Below are positions 1 through 10,672 of a stretch of 64,000 nucleotides of DNA, piece by piece (position 1 is the stretch's first letter; each line of letters opens with the position of its first letter). The stretch is from Schistosoma mansoni (lineage: Eukaryota; Platyhelminthes; Trematoda; Strigeidida; Schistosomatidae): assembly GCF_000237925.1 (NCBI RefSeq), contig NC_031498.1:22050422-22114421 (forward strand), in the 5' to 3' direction. The notes below the pieces were generated by a model. That model searched no databases. It was not told the DNA's origin and saw only the letters and a program-made list of their open reading frames with translations. The position numbers and the translations under genes are program-made.

Positions 1-1382
1 TGAGCAGAAAATGAAAACTTGCATGTACAAGTCACTTAATAGTTTACTGTTAAATTTTTCCTTTAGCTGAGATGATCAGCCTGTGGGAATGATTTTACGG
101 GAAAACTAAAACTGATCGATTGAGTGTTCTAATGACACTTTTGAAAGTTGTGACAATTGCATAATCAATATTCGTAACATTATACTGATAAGAAACAGAC
201 ATTCCCATCTCGCAGTAGGGGGGAGAGATTTTGGAGGAGAATGTTCAATGACGTAATCGATTACGTAACTCATCTTTACATAAAATTAATTCACTTCCTT
301 TTTGTCAAACTTTTACCTTCGTATTTTAATAAGAAATAAAATTTTTTTAATAACCACACCTTTCACCTGATCTAGGGGTCACGGAGAAGAGCTAAAGTCC
401 AGAAGATACAAGACACTTGTGTCATGGTTACCTTATAAATACAGTCTTTCAAAAATGAAGTCTTGTAGATAAAAATATTCATCTGTTGCTGAGTTACATT
501 TTGATAGATTACGCTAAAATACAGGATCTTTTTTTAAAACTCGAATCAGTAGCCATGGGGAAATAGATAACAGTATTTTTATTTTTTTGTTAGCTCATCA
601 ATCTACCCTTCAATTGTAGTAGTTAACAGAAGAACATAGGGCTAGTGCTAGCTGAGACTAATTAGCGAAGTGTCCTTATAATCAACAATGTTTGAACACT
701 AATCACCCATTTTCATAGCTCGGGAGGCTACCACTAGCTAATCGGCCAGCGACCCTGCTCTTCCATAACTGAGATATTTCCAGTGATTAATTATTAGCTA
801 ATGACCAACGTCATATTTGTTTCGTATTTTAATGGTGGTCGAATTTTTTCGATCAAGCTGCAATTCAACCGTTATTCTAAGGTCCAAGCTTTCCTGCCTA
901 CTAGCTCGAACCACATAGTATCACATCATTGTAAACACGATATCGAGTGATTTAGGCTAGTAGCGATAGTCTAACTTGATTGATGGGACTTGAGCATCAC
1001 TAATGACTAAACAAACATGACATTGGTCACCACTCAGTGATCAGTCAATGTAATTTATACTCTATTATATTATATTTAAATAAAACCTTAGATCCAACCC
1101 AATCTAAGATCTCTGAAAAGTTTCATGAGATTGTACTCAAGATAGTGTTGTAGATGGAGACTATTTAATTATTGTATAATAGGATGAAACAGTTTTCCAG
1201 TTCATCATAGTTTGTAACCGTTGTCTAGTTACAATTAATTTGTGATATTAGTTACCTTCAAAATTGTTTATTTTAAAAGCTTTTACTTCTTAAGATATTC
1301 TCAACTTATACCAAATCTTTTCAATATTAATTGAAAGTACATCTGTCACATCAAGATGAATTATTTAACTTAACAATTTCAG
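1..1382. other. Intron of the NAB-like gene (5' part of gene lies outside window)
   Basis: No coding exon was recognised here. The next exon begins with two bases that finish a split codon, so an upstream exon must exist, probably left of the window. The N-terminal NCD1 domain expected in a NAB protein was not found. The sequence is AT-rich, with no clear repeat. Confidence 0.5.
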
Positions 1383-1828
1383 GATTATCTAATTATACTC
1401 ATTCACTGGAACAAACAATTTCATCACAGAACTCTCAACAACAAGAAGAAAACATTCAAGATATTAATGAGACAAGTCAATCAAAAACACAAAATAATTT
1501 ATTAAATAGTCCTACTCTGTCAAGAAATAATTCACCATATTCATTACAATTATCCCAACCTCCAATTTTACATCCATCACCTTTTATATCAAGCAATGAA
1601 GAAATCAATTTAACAGAAACAATAACAAATTCACAAATTCATGTACCAAAACTTATTTTAACCGAAAATTTTACTGAAGATCCATTGAAAGTACGTCCAA
1701 GTGCAACTTTAATGAAATCAGATTATTTAAAATTGGAAATTGCTATCACTGCATTATTACCATATTTACCAAAATTTCAAATTAGGAAATCTAACAATTC
1801 ACGAAATACGAATGAACAAGAAATACAA
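1383..1828 (+). CDS. NAB: NAB exon: Ser/Asn-rich linker and start of NCD2
   Basis: The exon follows a pyrimidine-poor acceptor (aacaatttcag) and ends at caa|gtaggt. It encodes about 149 residues. Most are a Ser/Asn/Gln-rich linker with proline clusters (LSQPPILHPSPF), and the last 35 start the folded NCD2 region. A second donor four bases downstream (gtag|gtaacg) would break the frame to the next exon, so the first GT was chosen. Confidence 0.75.
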
Positions 1829-1894
1829 GTAGGTAACGTTGGTTCCGCTCTCCCTCCCTCCCCTTCTCTCTCGCTCTTTCTCTCTCTCTCTCTT

Positions 1895-1958
<64 letters not shown>

Positions 1959-4900
1959 GCATGACATAAAGATACCCATGGTATCAGTAAAACAGCGGTT
2001 TCGGTCGTTATGGAGCAATATATCTGAAATAATTCCAAGTCATTAGAAACCATGAACAAAATTACAAGGAAAACTGTCATATAATTATTCTGAACATTCG
2101 AGATGATTTCTTAAATTCAATAACCTATAGAATGAACCAGCTGGTGACGTAACTGACTAATAAGCATAGTTTATTGCTTAATTATTTCAGATTAGACCTT
2201 CTAGATAATCATCATTAAGTGTTGCACAGAATTAAACATTTTAACAATTTGTCCTAATAGTATATTATTCACACAATTGATTTGAAGTGTAAAACTATTG
2301 AGAGTTGAATTTCGAGTGAAGTAACCTATTCGAATAAACCGTAAAACTAAAGCAAAATAATTGATTGGTGCATTTCAATCTCTTGATAGGGTCAAACAAA
2401 TATTAATGTTTAATGAGAGTCATGTCTATTAGTTATGGAAGAAAATAGATTTTATTTGAAAAAACAAACAAACAAATATTCTCAGTATTTTAAAAGGGCA
2501 GAAACAATTGAAGTTACTTACTTACACCTGTTACCCCTCATGATAGAGCATAGACTGCACACCGGAATTCTTTATAAAATCTGTCCTCGGCAATTGAAGT
2601 ACAGACCTGAAAATGTATTTCAATACCAATCCGCCGTTTTTATTAGGAATACTAATAAAATTAATGTTATCTAAAATGATATCAGTAAAAATTGTTCATC
2701 AGTTTAGTTATTCTGTAGTCAAGTTTCATATTCGATCTGGAGGATTCATTCATTAGTGAGAACTAAACAGCGTAGTATTCATTATTGTTCAGTAAACAAA
2801 TATAATATTAGGGGGTTTTTTGTGGAGATTTTTAGTAATTTAATATACAGTGGAAATCATTAGTCAATTGAAGCTAGACCATCATGAAAAACATGGAAGC
2901 ACTAGACGGCCATTTCGTCCTTATGTGGGGCTCCTCAGCAGTGGATTGGTTGAAGTTAGACATTAACACCGTTGGATGCCGGCTCAGTGGTCTATTGGTT
3001 AATTGCTTTCGCGCGAGACTGGTAGGTCCTGGGTTCGAATCTCGCGAGTGCGGGATCGTGAATGGGTACTGCTGAGGAGTCCCACAATTGGACGAAACGA
3101 CCGTCCAGTGCTTCCAGGTTTTCCATGGTGGTCTAGCTTCAAGTGACTCATGAATTCAACTATATATAAAATTATAATATAATAATTTACCTTTACAATG
3201 ATATCAGATATGTGCTATTTAAAATCTGGGTATCATTAACATACTCTAATATTGAACAATTTTAAATGATTAACTAATTAGTTACTGTTTATTGACATCC
3301 ATATATTGTAGGAGATTTTAAAACTACCAGAAAACGATAAAAATCGTATAAATGGATTAAGAAAACATTCATTAATATTTGGACGAACAGATTCAGTTAA
3401 ACGTTTAACTAGACCATTAAGACATTTTGAAATAACAATTAATGAAATAACATTTCGTTTGGTACAACAAATTCCTGAATTGATTACACAACGAGAACAT
3501 TTATTTCATATTGCACGTCAAATAGTGAATACAATGAATTATGGTTTAAGTGTAAATCAAACTGGTCAGGTATGTTGTGTTGATTTTGAATTTAGCGGTT
3601 GATCTGATGTTTAATGTTAAATAATTATTTCCACTTGATAAGTTTAATAGATAGTTTAAGGAGTACTTAAATACCTTCATCGTTTAATAAATCAATTATT
3701 ACTTACTGAAGGTGTTGAGATTGAAAAGAGATTTCAGTTAACGTTGATTTTAATGTTTCCGGTGTTGTTTTTCTGAAATGATCTTGTGATTTTGAAAATT
3801 CACAGCAAGTTAATCAGTTGACCATGAATAAGGGATATCTTTCTGTTTTATTCATTATCTTCATATCGATTAATAAACGTACCCAATTTTACTTCATTGA
3901 ATTACAGATAGAGACATGAATATCAAAGGTGGGCTGTCAGGAAAATTGCCTTTTTCTCATTCTAAGAATAATTATGTACAATATTAATCGATCAAATTGA
4001 AAATAAGGCATGATAAGGAGCTTGATCTTATGACTTGGTGGATAGATTTTTAAGTTTCTAACTTGGAGATCATTATTCAGATCCAGATTCAGTATGAACT
4101 TCTTTCCATTCTGATAAGCTATTCTATAAACAGTTATAAGTCATAGCATTTTTACCTACGAATTCGCTGACATTTATCTTATATAGCATGTATGTAGATG
4201 CTGTACATTCACAGAGTAAGTAGATTACTAAATAAAAGGTGGTAAGCCATTGTTAGATGATTGAAAGCAATTAATAAAAAGCTTAGGACTTAGTTTTCAT
4301 TCTCACATGCACTATATTGGATTAACTGTTTACAGTTCCGAGATAGATGATAATTCAAACACAACTATCCACTATAATGGTTAGAGGGATGATAACATAG
4401 GAACGATAAGAACGACTGATTTCTTGCAACACTTACATATTTTACAATGATGGGTCATTATTAGTAATCAATGTCACGCTTGTCTAGTATTTAGAGCTAA
4501 TCGATTTCTGTCGAGCAGTTAGTATTGGTACCATTAAGTTAACTAATGCACTGTGTTTTACTGTTAAGTGGTCGGAGGTAGTTGTGGTCTGTTTATTTGG
4601 TAATTCTTTTGAAAAAAACTAAACATCTCTATTGTGTTTCTATTAACATTTTATTATTTAGGTTACTTGGAAAATGTTAAAGGAAGAAATATCGAAAAAA
4701 TCCATAAGTGATTACAAATTGTCAAAGTAAGTTTCTAATTATCAGAAGGGGGTTTGGTGGAGATTTTTAGTAATTTTATATGGTTGAGATCATGAGTCAA
4801 TTGAAGCTAGATCACCATGGAAAACCGTCCAGTGCTTCCAGGTTTTCCATGGTGGTCTAGCTTCAAATGACTCATGATCTCAACTATATAATTTTCTAAT

Positions 4901-7524
4901 TGTTAAATTCTTTCCAGATTCAATTTCTCGATTTGTAATTGATTCATTCTGTTAGTAGTTTGAAAGAATAAAAAGTAGGAAAATTATCATATTGATGATA
5001 GTATGTAGTATTGCGCGGCTATTATCATTTACCATTAGTTACCTACTTCAACTCAGTTTGTGATAGGAACTTTCAGATTCAGTGATTTCTATAACACACC
5101 ACAAATTCTAGTCAGAAGCTTTAACTAATAGAGTTCTACCGATTTAAGGGTGAGACAAATATTACCATTGTCACCGTGTGATGGTCATTCAATATCTTGA
5201 ATTGATTCAAGCTAAAATTATAAATCATTCGATAATAACTCATTAGTCCTTAAGGTTAAACACTCATCTGACGAGTTTCGATAAGCATGAAATCTAGATT
5301 CAGGGTTTCCAGTGGATATACCTCCATCCGTCTTACGTTATTTTTGCTCCTGTCAGTTTCTTCAAGTTAGCTGGTTGATCTTTGGACTTCACATTGGAAG
5401 TAGGAACGATTTCACTAATAAAATTATAGTTTGCTGAAATTTACTGTCAGATATGAATATACTTTGGTATACACTGACAGGTTGTTGGTGATCTTTGAAT
5501 TTCGATAGTGTAATAAGAAGACGAAGATTATCAGAACTATGTGATATATTAGCGCAATACATTTCGAACACTCTGATCACACGTAATATACTTGTTAAGA
5601 ACATTTATATATAAAAATAAAATGTCAACTAGACTGGATATGGGGGGGGTAGGAATAGACAAGGATTATAATAATAAAAATAATGAGAAAACAATTTGAA
5701 ACCTAATCACTCTAGATAATAAGCTAATGTTACCAGGGTAGGTTTAAAGAGAGAACAAACTATTTTTGAATACACAAAGGGGGTTTTGAATTTTCGTATG
5801 GCTAATGCTTCAATAAGCCTTAGTATACGCCCTTTTACACTTTTATACAACACCACAAAAGCCGAGTTTAGATCAATCTTGTTTCGATCATATGTTTGGC
5901 AATCGAGGATGATGGATGTTTATCCTCTGCTCTTATCGGGTCATTTGATTCTATTTGTTTCTGCAACCATTTTGGCACATATTCATACACCCTAATTTTC
6001 AGATCACGATTGCTCCTTGAATTGTTCAAGTCAGATTCAATAATGACTTTCGTATCTCTCTCCCATTGATTAATTAGTCATTAATTTCATTTGTAAATGA
6101 GAATTCCCTACGGTTGGTATATATTTTATACTGATGTAGAATATTAGTAGTTTGAATAGTTCGATTTCATATTGCCCACTAAACAATCATGAATCATAAC
6201 CAATTTTTGAATTAACACCGCTAAATGAATCTCATACCTAATACTTTCTTAATATTTTTTTAATAATAATTTTTAGCTCAGATGATGAGTGTATATTTGA
6301 AGCAAATGAAGCAGATTATTCAAATGATACATTAATCCAAGTAAGTTATGAATGCAGCATGAATGTTTGGAGTTCATTTTCCTTGTAAACTGAAATTAGT
6401 TTATCAACCGTTAAAAGTTATGATGTACTAAACAACTGTTTTGTCTTGTTTTACACTCTCTCCAAGCAGGGTCAAATACAAAGCACTTTTGATAGTATGG
6501 TGATACCACATCATTTAACTACTGACTAATAATCCATTGATTATCACTATAATGTACGAGATTAAGACTTTTATTCTATATGCATGGAAATCACTTGACA
6601 AGGTCAATGCTCATCGCAATCATAATGGAGGAGACTGTGATATTTTTTTTGTGTCGAATATATCTGACGGAAGAGTAGACATTATCACTAATTCTTTGTT
6701 GCTATGGCTACTACTCTCGTGAACACCATTTTGTTAATTGCTGAAATCAACCTAATAATCAATCAGAATAAGTCATGTTATTTGGTTATAGGCGACCTAC
6801 AGAAAAACTTGGACATATGTTTCTTATCATTTCGTACTCGTCATTAATCCATACACACAATCTGAGCCCGCTTTACACACTGTATTATTGAATAACTGTT
6901 TGATGAATGTAAATTAATATAAACGGAAGGATTAATTTTCCCTATGTCTCGTTATGGTTGGATTTAATTCATACAAAAAGTGGTAACAGTTAGTTACTTG
7001 ATTATAATTTTAGTTGGTTTCTAGAAGAAAAATCTATTATGTGTGATTTACTCTATTCGGAATTCATCACAGGTGGTAGTGCATACATCTAGGATTCCAC
7101 AGTTAGTCACCATTCAAAAGTGTAAGCCACTTGTAAATACAAACAATATAAAGATATTCCTTATAGGATCCAGTACACCATTGTAGATGAATCAAATATG
7201 TAGTCTTGTATACTAGCAACAAGAAACTACAAACCTTTGGATATATTCCTTCTTAACAATTCAATGTTCATGAATTTTCAACTTTTTTATATTAATTTTA
7301 TTTAATTTATTAATCTTAATCTTACAGATACTTCTTCAACTGAAATTAGAAATGCAAGATATTGTAAATAGAGAAGTTATATTACGTACTAAAGTTCGTT
7401 GTTCCGGTAAAGATTTACCATCAACAAGACAAACAAGTAATGTACGTGGTGATTTAGATAAACTCGTAAATCAATTACATAAATGTATCACTAGAACAGT
7501 TAAATATATTATACTACTTAAAAG
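1383..7524 (+). CDS. NAB: NGFI-A-binding protein (NAB) homologue, 3' part, five internal exons
   Basis: NAB proteins are nuclear co-regulators that bind EGR-type zinc-finger factors. Five exons join in frame: 1383-1828, 3312-3569, 4662-4726, 6277-6340 and 7328-7524, each with AG/GT borders and phases 1-0-0-2-0 at the starts. The second exon carries the diagnostic NCD2 match: LRKHSLIFGRTDS followed by HFEITINEITFRLVQQ and HLFHIARQIVNTMNY, parallel to the KYS-IYGRFDSKR, LTLHELTVNEAA and ELFALARQVSREVTYKY segments remembered from vertebrate NAB1/NAB2. The first exon ends with a hydrophobic helix (LEIAITALLPYLPKF) that fits the start of NCD2. Residues after NCD2 do not resemble the vertebrate tails. 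The N-terminal half lies outside the window. The assignment rests on NCD2 only, but that match is good. Confidence 0.8.
1848..1956. repeat. Compound microsatellite: CT-rich tract then (TA)n
   Basis: A pyrimidine tract of CCCT and CT units (1848-1893) runs straight into about 60 bases of TA repeat with one interruption. It begins only about 20 bases after the donor of the NAB exon and makes spurious low-complexity reading frames on both strands. Confidence 0.95.
2896..2945 (-). ncRNA. Hammerhead ribozyme motif, minus strand, slightly degenerate
   Basis: On the minus strand the core CTGAGGAG is followed by an imperfect stem II, then GAAA, a short stem III (AT-GGCC-GT) and the cleavage triplet GTC. 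Stem I (CACTG with TAGTG) can form. Stem II has one mismatch, so activity may be low. Confidence 0.6.
3064..3115 (+). ncRNA. Type I hammerhead ribozyme motif in SINE copy A
   Basis: Core CTGAGGAG at 3072-3079; stem II GTCC/GGAC with a seven-base loop; GAAA; stem III AC-GACC-GT; cleavage triplet GTC at 3103-3105. Stem I forms between TACTG and CAGTG. All invariant core bases are present. Confidence 0.75.
3312..3569 (+). CDS. NAB: NAB exon: NCD2 domain core
   Basis: An 86-codon phase-0 exon (ttgtag|gagatt ... ggtcag|gtatgt). It contains the strongest family evidence: LRKHSLIFGRTDS, then HFEITINEITFRLVQQ, then LFHIARQIVNTMNYG. These follow the order and spacing of the NCD2 domain of NAB1/NAB2, which mediates repression. 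Confidence 0.82.
4662..4726 (+). CDS. NAB: NAB exon, 65 bp
   Basis: Short exon after ttatttag, ending at gtcaaa|gtaagt. It encodes VTWKMLKEEISKKSISDYKLS plus two bases of an Asn codon. It was identified by splice sites and exact phase fit with both neighbours. No domain is recognised. Confidence 0.65.
4741..4892 (+). repeat. Fold-back deletion derivative of hammerhead SINE family 1 (copy B) with 9-bp target duplication
   Basis: It begins atcagaagggggtttggtgg, the left end of the family, and consists of two inverted arms of about 50 bases. These meet at gaaaaccgtccagtgc, with no tRNA-like middle and no ribozyme core. Flanking direct repeats tttctaatt (4732-4740 and 4893-4901) look like a target-site duplication. 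The copy starts only 14 bases after the donor of the preceding NAB exon. Confidence 0.8.
4902..6276. other. NAB intron, unclassified
   Basis: No coding exon or clear repeat was recognised. There is a poly-G run near 5642 and one 69-codon frame (5786-5995) that matches nothing known to me. Confidence 0.4.
6277..6340 (+). CDS. NAB: NAB exon, 64 bp, acidic
   Basis: Exon after taataatttttag, ending at atccaa|gtaagt. One base completes the split Asn codon, then SDDECIFEANEADYSNDTLIQ. It is acidic and matches no domain, and its phase fits both neighbours. Confidence 0.65.
7328..7524 (+). CDS. NAB: NAB exon, 197 bp, predicted helical C-terminal part
   Basis: Exon after atcttacag, ending at cttaaaag|gtatgc. 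It encodes ILLQLKLEMQDIVNREVILR and a further 45 residues rich in Leu, Lys and Arg, probably helical. It ends with two bases of a split codon. Phase and splice sites fit, but similarity to NAB tails of other animals was not recognised. Confidence 0.65.
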
Positions 7525-7650
7525 GTATGCACAACTTTAAACTATTTGTTTAATATTAAAAAAAAATTTTTCTTTTGAATTAAATTGATTCGAATTTATT
7601 TAAAATCAAATTGAGAAAAGCGTTTGTTTTTAATAAGTAATTAATTTAAA

Positions 7651-7793
7651 TGTGGATGCGCACTGCTGAAGAGTTCCATAATGGGACGAAACGGCCGTCC
7701 AGTGCTTCCAGGTTTTTCATGGTGGTCTAGCTTCAATTGACTCATGCTTCCAACTATGAAAATACTGAAAATCTCCACAAAACTCCTTCTGAT
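7651..7793 (+). repeat. Hammerhead SINE (family 1), copy C, 5'-truncated
   Basis: It starts inside the family at tggatgcgcactg, carries a full hammerhead, the tail ttccaggtttttcatggtgg, and the complete right end (aaatctccacaaaactccttctgat). It has no tRNA-like part. It lies in sense orientation 130 bases after the last certain NAB exon. Confidence 0.85.
7658..7709 (+). ncRNA. Type I hammerhead ribozyme motif, consensus-complete
   Basis: Stem I GCACTG/CAGTGC is perfect over six pairs. Core CTGAAGAG spans 7666-7673. Stem II GTTCC/GGGAC has five pairs with loop ATAAT. GAAA, stem III AC-GGCC-GT and the cleavage triplet GTC (7697-7699) follow. This is the best-preserved ribozyme seen in the window. 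Confidence 0.82.
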
Positions 7794-8273
7794 CAAATGT
7801 ATAAGACTTGAAGTGGCTAGTTAGATGAAGTAATGTATTAAACAATGATAATGAAGTAGAAGACTTATTCATTTTATTTATAGATAGTATCGTTTTATTA
7901 GCTGTGTATAATATACCGAAGTATTATATTACCTGACAACTATCAAAGGGGTGGATAAATTTTTTTTATTTAAGCACCAAATATATGCGAATGTTAATAC
8001 GAATGGAATGTATATGTAAGATGAAATGATTATTTACTTACTTAATCATTCGAATTAACAATATCACTTTACCAATGAAATAAGTTCAATTATGTAATGT
8101 TGAGTTAAAACCAGAAATTAGTTTTTTTTTCTGTTCGATGCATAAAATGACTCTAGATCTACGTTTATGTGTTGTGATCTGAATTTCGGCTAATTGAAAA
8201 GCACTTGGAAACACTCATTTTGAAATGTAATTTGGCCAAGATAAATGACGATTCTATGTTCATAATTTTTCAG

Positions 8274-8994
8274 GTTTTGAAACCTACTCTGTCAGTAACA
8301 TCTCAGTCAGTGTTATATATTCAAAGAGTTTATTTAGTTTGCTATCAACTTACAGGTCGTTTACGTCCACCTAGAGATCACAGATGTCATGGTATATAAG
8401 TTAGTTTGAATTATTCATAAACATTCCGAACTGGTAGATGAAATATTTTTCAAAATTACGGTTGTTCAGTGACCAAGGCCTGCATACTCACCACTCTTGA
8501 TTTGTACTTTTTTAAAACGGTAAATAAAAATTACTAGTATATTGTATGTTCTCCCTCGAAACCGTAGGTCCTGAGTTCAACTCTTAGAGGCACGATCTTG
8601 GATGGGCACTGTTGTTTAGGAGCCCCATAACAGGACGAAACGACTGTACAGTGTTTCCAGAGTTTTATACGGCTAGCTAACTTAAATTTATCCTTGATCT
8701 TAACGATACGGCGTTTTTAAATTATCTATTATCTTAGTTAAAAAATTACATTTTACCATTCTTAAATATCTTTTTTTCGTTCAAATAGTGCTGAAAACCG
8801 AGAATCAGAAAGCAATGAGCCACATATACACTGCTCATCACCTGATAAGAACAATATTGATGGAAATAATATAATATCTGAAAAATAATACCATTTTGAT
8901 TTAATTTATTATCTATTTGTATACGACCAATCACTTCTTTCATTTATATTTTGCGGACGATTGTTTTTATGCCTTATTTTATTTGAATAAATAA
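8274..8994 (+). CDS. NAB: Possible last NAB exon and 3' UTR
   Basis: The split codon left by the exon at 7328-7524 needs one base. An acceptor at tttttcag (exon from 8274) gives AGG TTT TGA, so the protein would end KRF. An alternative acceptor at cttacag (exon from 8356) gives KRSFTST and a stop at 8372-8374. A doubled AATAAA near 8985-8994 could be the poly(A) signal. Which acceptor is used cannot be decided from sequence. Confidence 0.35.
8560..8712 (+). repeat. Degenerate hammerhead SINE (family 1), copy D
   Basis: Homology starts near aggtcctgagttcaactc (decayed B box) and continues through gggcactgttgtttaggag, ggacgaaacgactgtacagtg and a decayed tail. The ribozyme core is disrupted, so this is an old copy. 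Confidence 0.65.
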
Positions 8995-9194
8995 AATTTT
9001 TCAAGTGTTGAAACATTCAATGGTGGATTAATTTTTCTTGAATTTATTTGGTTTATCGGTAGGGAATACATAGATATATGCCGTCGATAAGGCTACTCAA
9101 ATCATCGGTAGCGATTCAAAGTTAAAATCTTTTTCAATTAGTAAACTTATCATCGCTTATGTTTTCTGCCACCAGTTTCAATCTTAACAAAGTT
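8995..9194. other. Intergenic, nothing recognised
   Basis: AT-rich sequence after the probable NAB poly(A) site. No repeat or coding signal seen. Confidence 0.4.
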
Positions 9195-9420
9195 TATGAA
9201 TCGTAAGCAAAGATGGATAGTGGCCAGCAGTGGAATTTAGGACGTGCATTTCGTCCACTGCTAGCCATTATCCATCTTTGCTTACAATGCTTGTGAATTT
9301 AGGCTATATCGAGGCAATACGCACAGTATGCACATATGCCAATTAGAGACTAACCAGTTGCAGTCCTAAACATCAATGGGAAGATTCAAACAAACAATAC
9401 TAAGTGAATTTCAAGTTTAT
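9195..9420 (+). repeat. Smα-type element reduced to a fold-back plus tail
   Basis: An inverted repeat (arms gtaagcaaagatggatagtgg and ccattatccatctttgcttac, with further pairing inward) surrounds a short centre holding ggacgtgcatttcgtcc, the remnant of a hammerhead 3' half. The tail aatgcttgtgaatttaggc, then caatacgcacagtatgcac, recurs at 29950-30045 and inverted at 15770-15905. No ribozyme core CTGANGAG is left. It looks like an internal deletion derivative in which the left and right arms were fused. Confidence 0.75.
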
Positions 9421-10672
9421 GAATGTTTCAAAAGGAATATGATATATTCGTTTGGTATACTTTGGTTTTATATGATTAAGAACCTGATTTAGTCCTTTGA
9501 TAAAGCTCTGTCTTCCTTTTTAAATAATTAACTCTCTAGATATTTAACTTAATTATTTACCGCTTATTTGCTTTCGTTGGAGTTCATATATATTGTTACT
9601 TTTAACTATATTCACTTTTGTTTGTCTTATGGAAGTTGAAATTAAGGTGTACTGATACAAACAACGTCCTATTATGTCGTATCTAGAGAATCATGATAAG
9701 TCTAGAGAGACCAATAATGGTGTATGATGTTATTACATTTAAATATAAACTGAAACTTCAAGATAAAAAGGGTCTTTTGTGATAAATCGTCAAAATGTGT
9801 ATGTTTTTGGGGAATAACACAAGAGTAGATTATGTATACTTCCAAACACTGTATGCTATCATCTGAAAACAGAGTCGACATGAAGGTTAGTCATCCGGAA
9901 ATATGAATTAGAGTCTGGAGGATTAAAGAGCGATCTTTCAGTATTATATATTAATGCCTGGGTTAAAGGATGATGAGCAATAGACTTTTCTGTATTTTCT
10001 TCTTGTGGTTCACTTGAGTATACAGTCGATACGACAGAATAGGAAAATACTGGTTTCCAAGTATTCGATAACGGTTATTTCAAATAAATATATAGATGGA
10101 AGAGATGACGATTTGGAAAAATGTATATCTGAGCATAGGTAGAAGTAGAAGAATGTGGGACTTCTTAACTGACTAAACAGAGGGGGAAAAGTGACGTACG
10201 ATAAGCTGTTTAGCTAGTAATATCTACTGTAGCAAACATGCTTAGTATGGATATCGAATGTTTGCAAAACTGTTTATTTCGGAGATTTATTTGTCTGAAC
10301 ACTATCATGGAATTTCTAAGAAACAGATTGCACTTCATCAAGGAGGTTTCAGCTCCCTATATGGATTTGACTGACATCTTTCAAACATCGTTTAAGCTTG
10401 TTGATATATTCTGTAAGAGATTATGGATACTTCAGAAATCTGTTTCTTATGTTTTTCAAGCTTGAAAGTTAAAAACTGATCATTGTCAAACAAAATTATT
10501 ACAATCTTTATGTCTTTTAACAGAAACATATCGTAGATAAATGTTCATGTTTCTTGATTCAAAGACCATGGAATTAGAATGCTATCGAACAAAATATTTC
10601 CTGCTGCATGATTCACAAACATCAACTTATCAATAAATTAAGCAGTTCCTAGGTTGACTTTGTGGGGAGTAG
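9421..10672. other. Intergenic, unclassified
   Basis: No gene or known repeat recognised. A 75-codon frame at 10238-10465 has no recognisable relatives and no codon bias that I can judge. Confidence 0.4.

Larger units (their letters stand above)
2806..3170 (+). repeat. Hammerhead SINE (family 1), copy A, with inverted left arm
   Basis: The left part (gggggttttttgtggag onward) is an inverted copy of the family tail, including a minus-strand hammerhead at 2896-2945. The middle is tRNA-like: an A-box-like ggctcagtggtc and a B-box-like ggttcgaatct. The right part is a plus-strand hammerhead followed by the tail ttccaggttttccatggtgg and ending in caactatata. So the copy is a large fold-back around a Pol III-type promoter. 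It lies in a NAB intron in sense orientation. Confidence 0.85.

Noticed and set aside
1799-2080. Minus-strand frames with long Tyr-Ile runs
   Set aside because: Produced by the (TA)n and (CT)n microsatellite; not genes.
2930-3075. tRNA gene suggested by A and B boxes in the SINE
   Set aside because: No full cloverleaf with anticodon arm, and the sequence recurs with ribozyme and tail; it is the head of a SINE.
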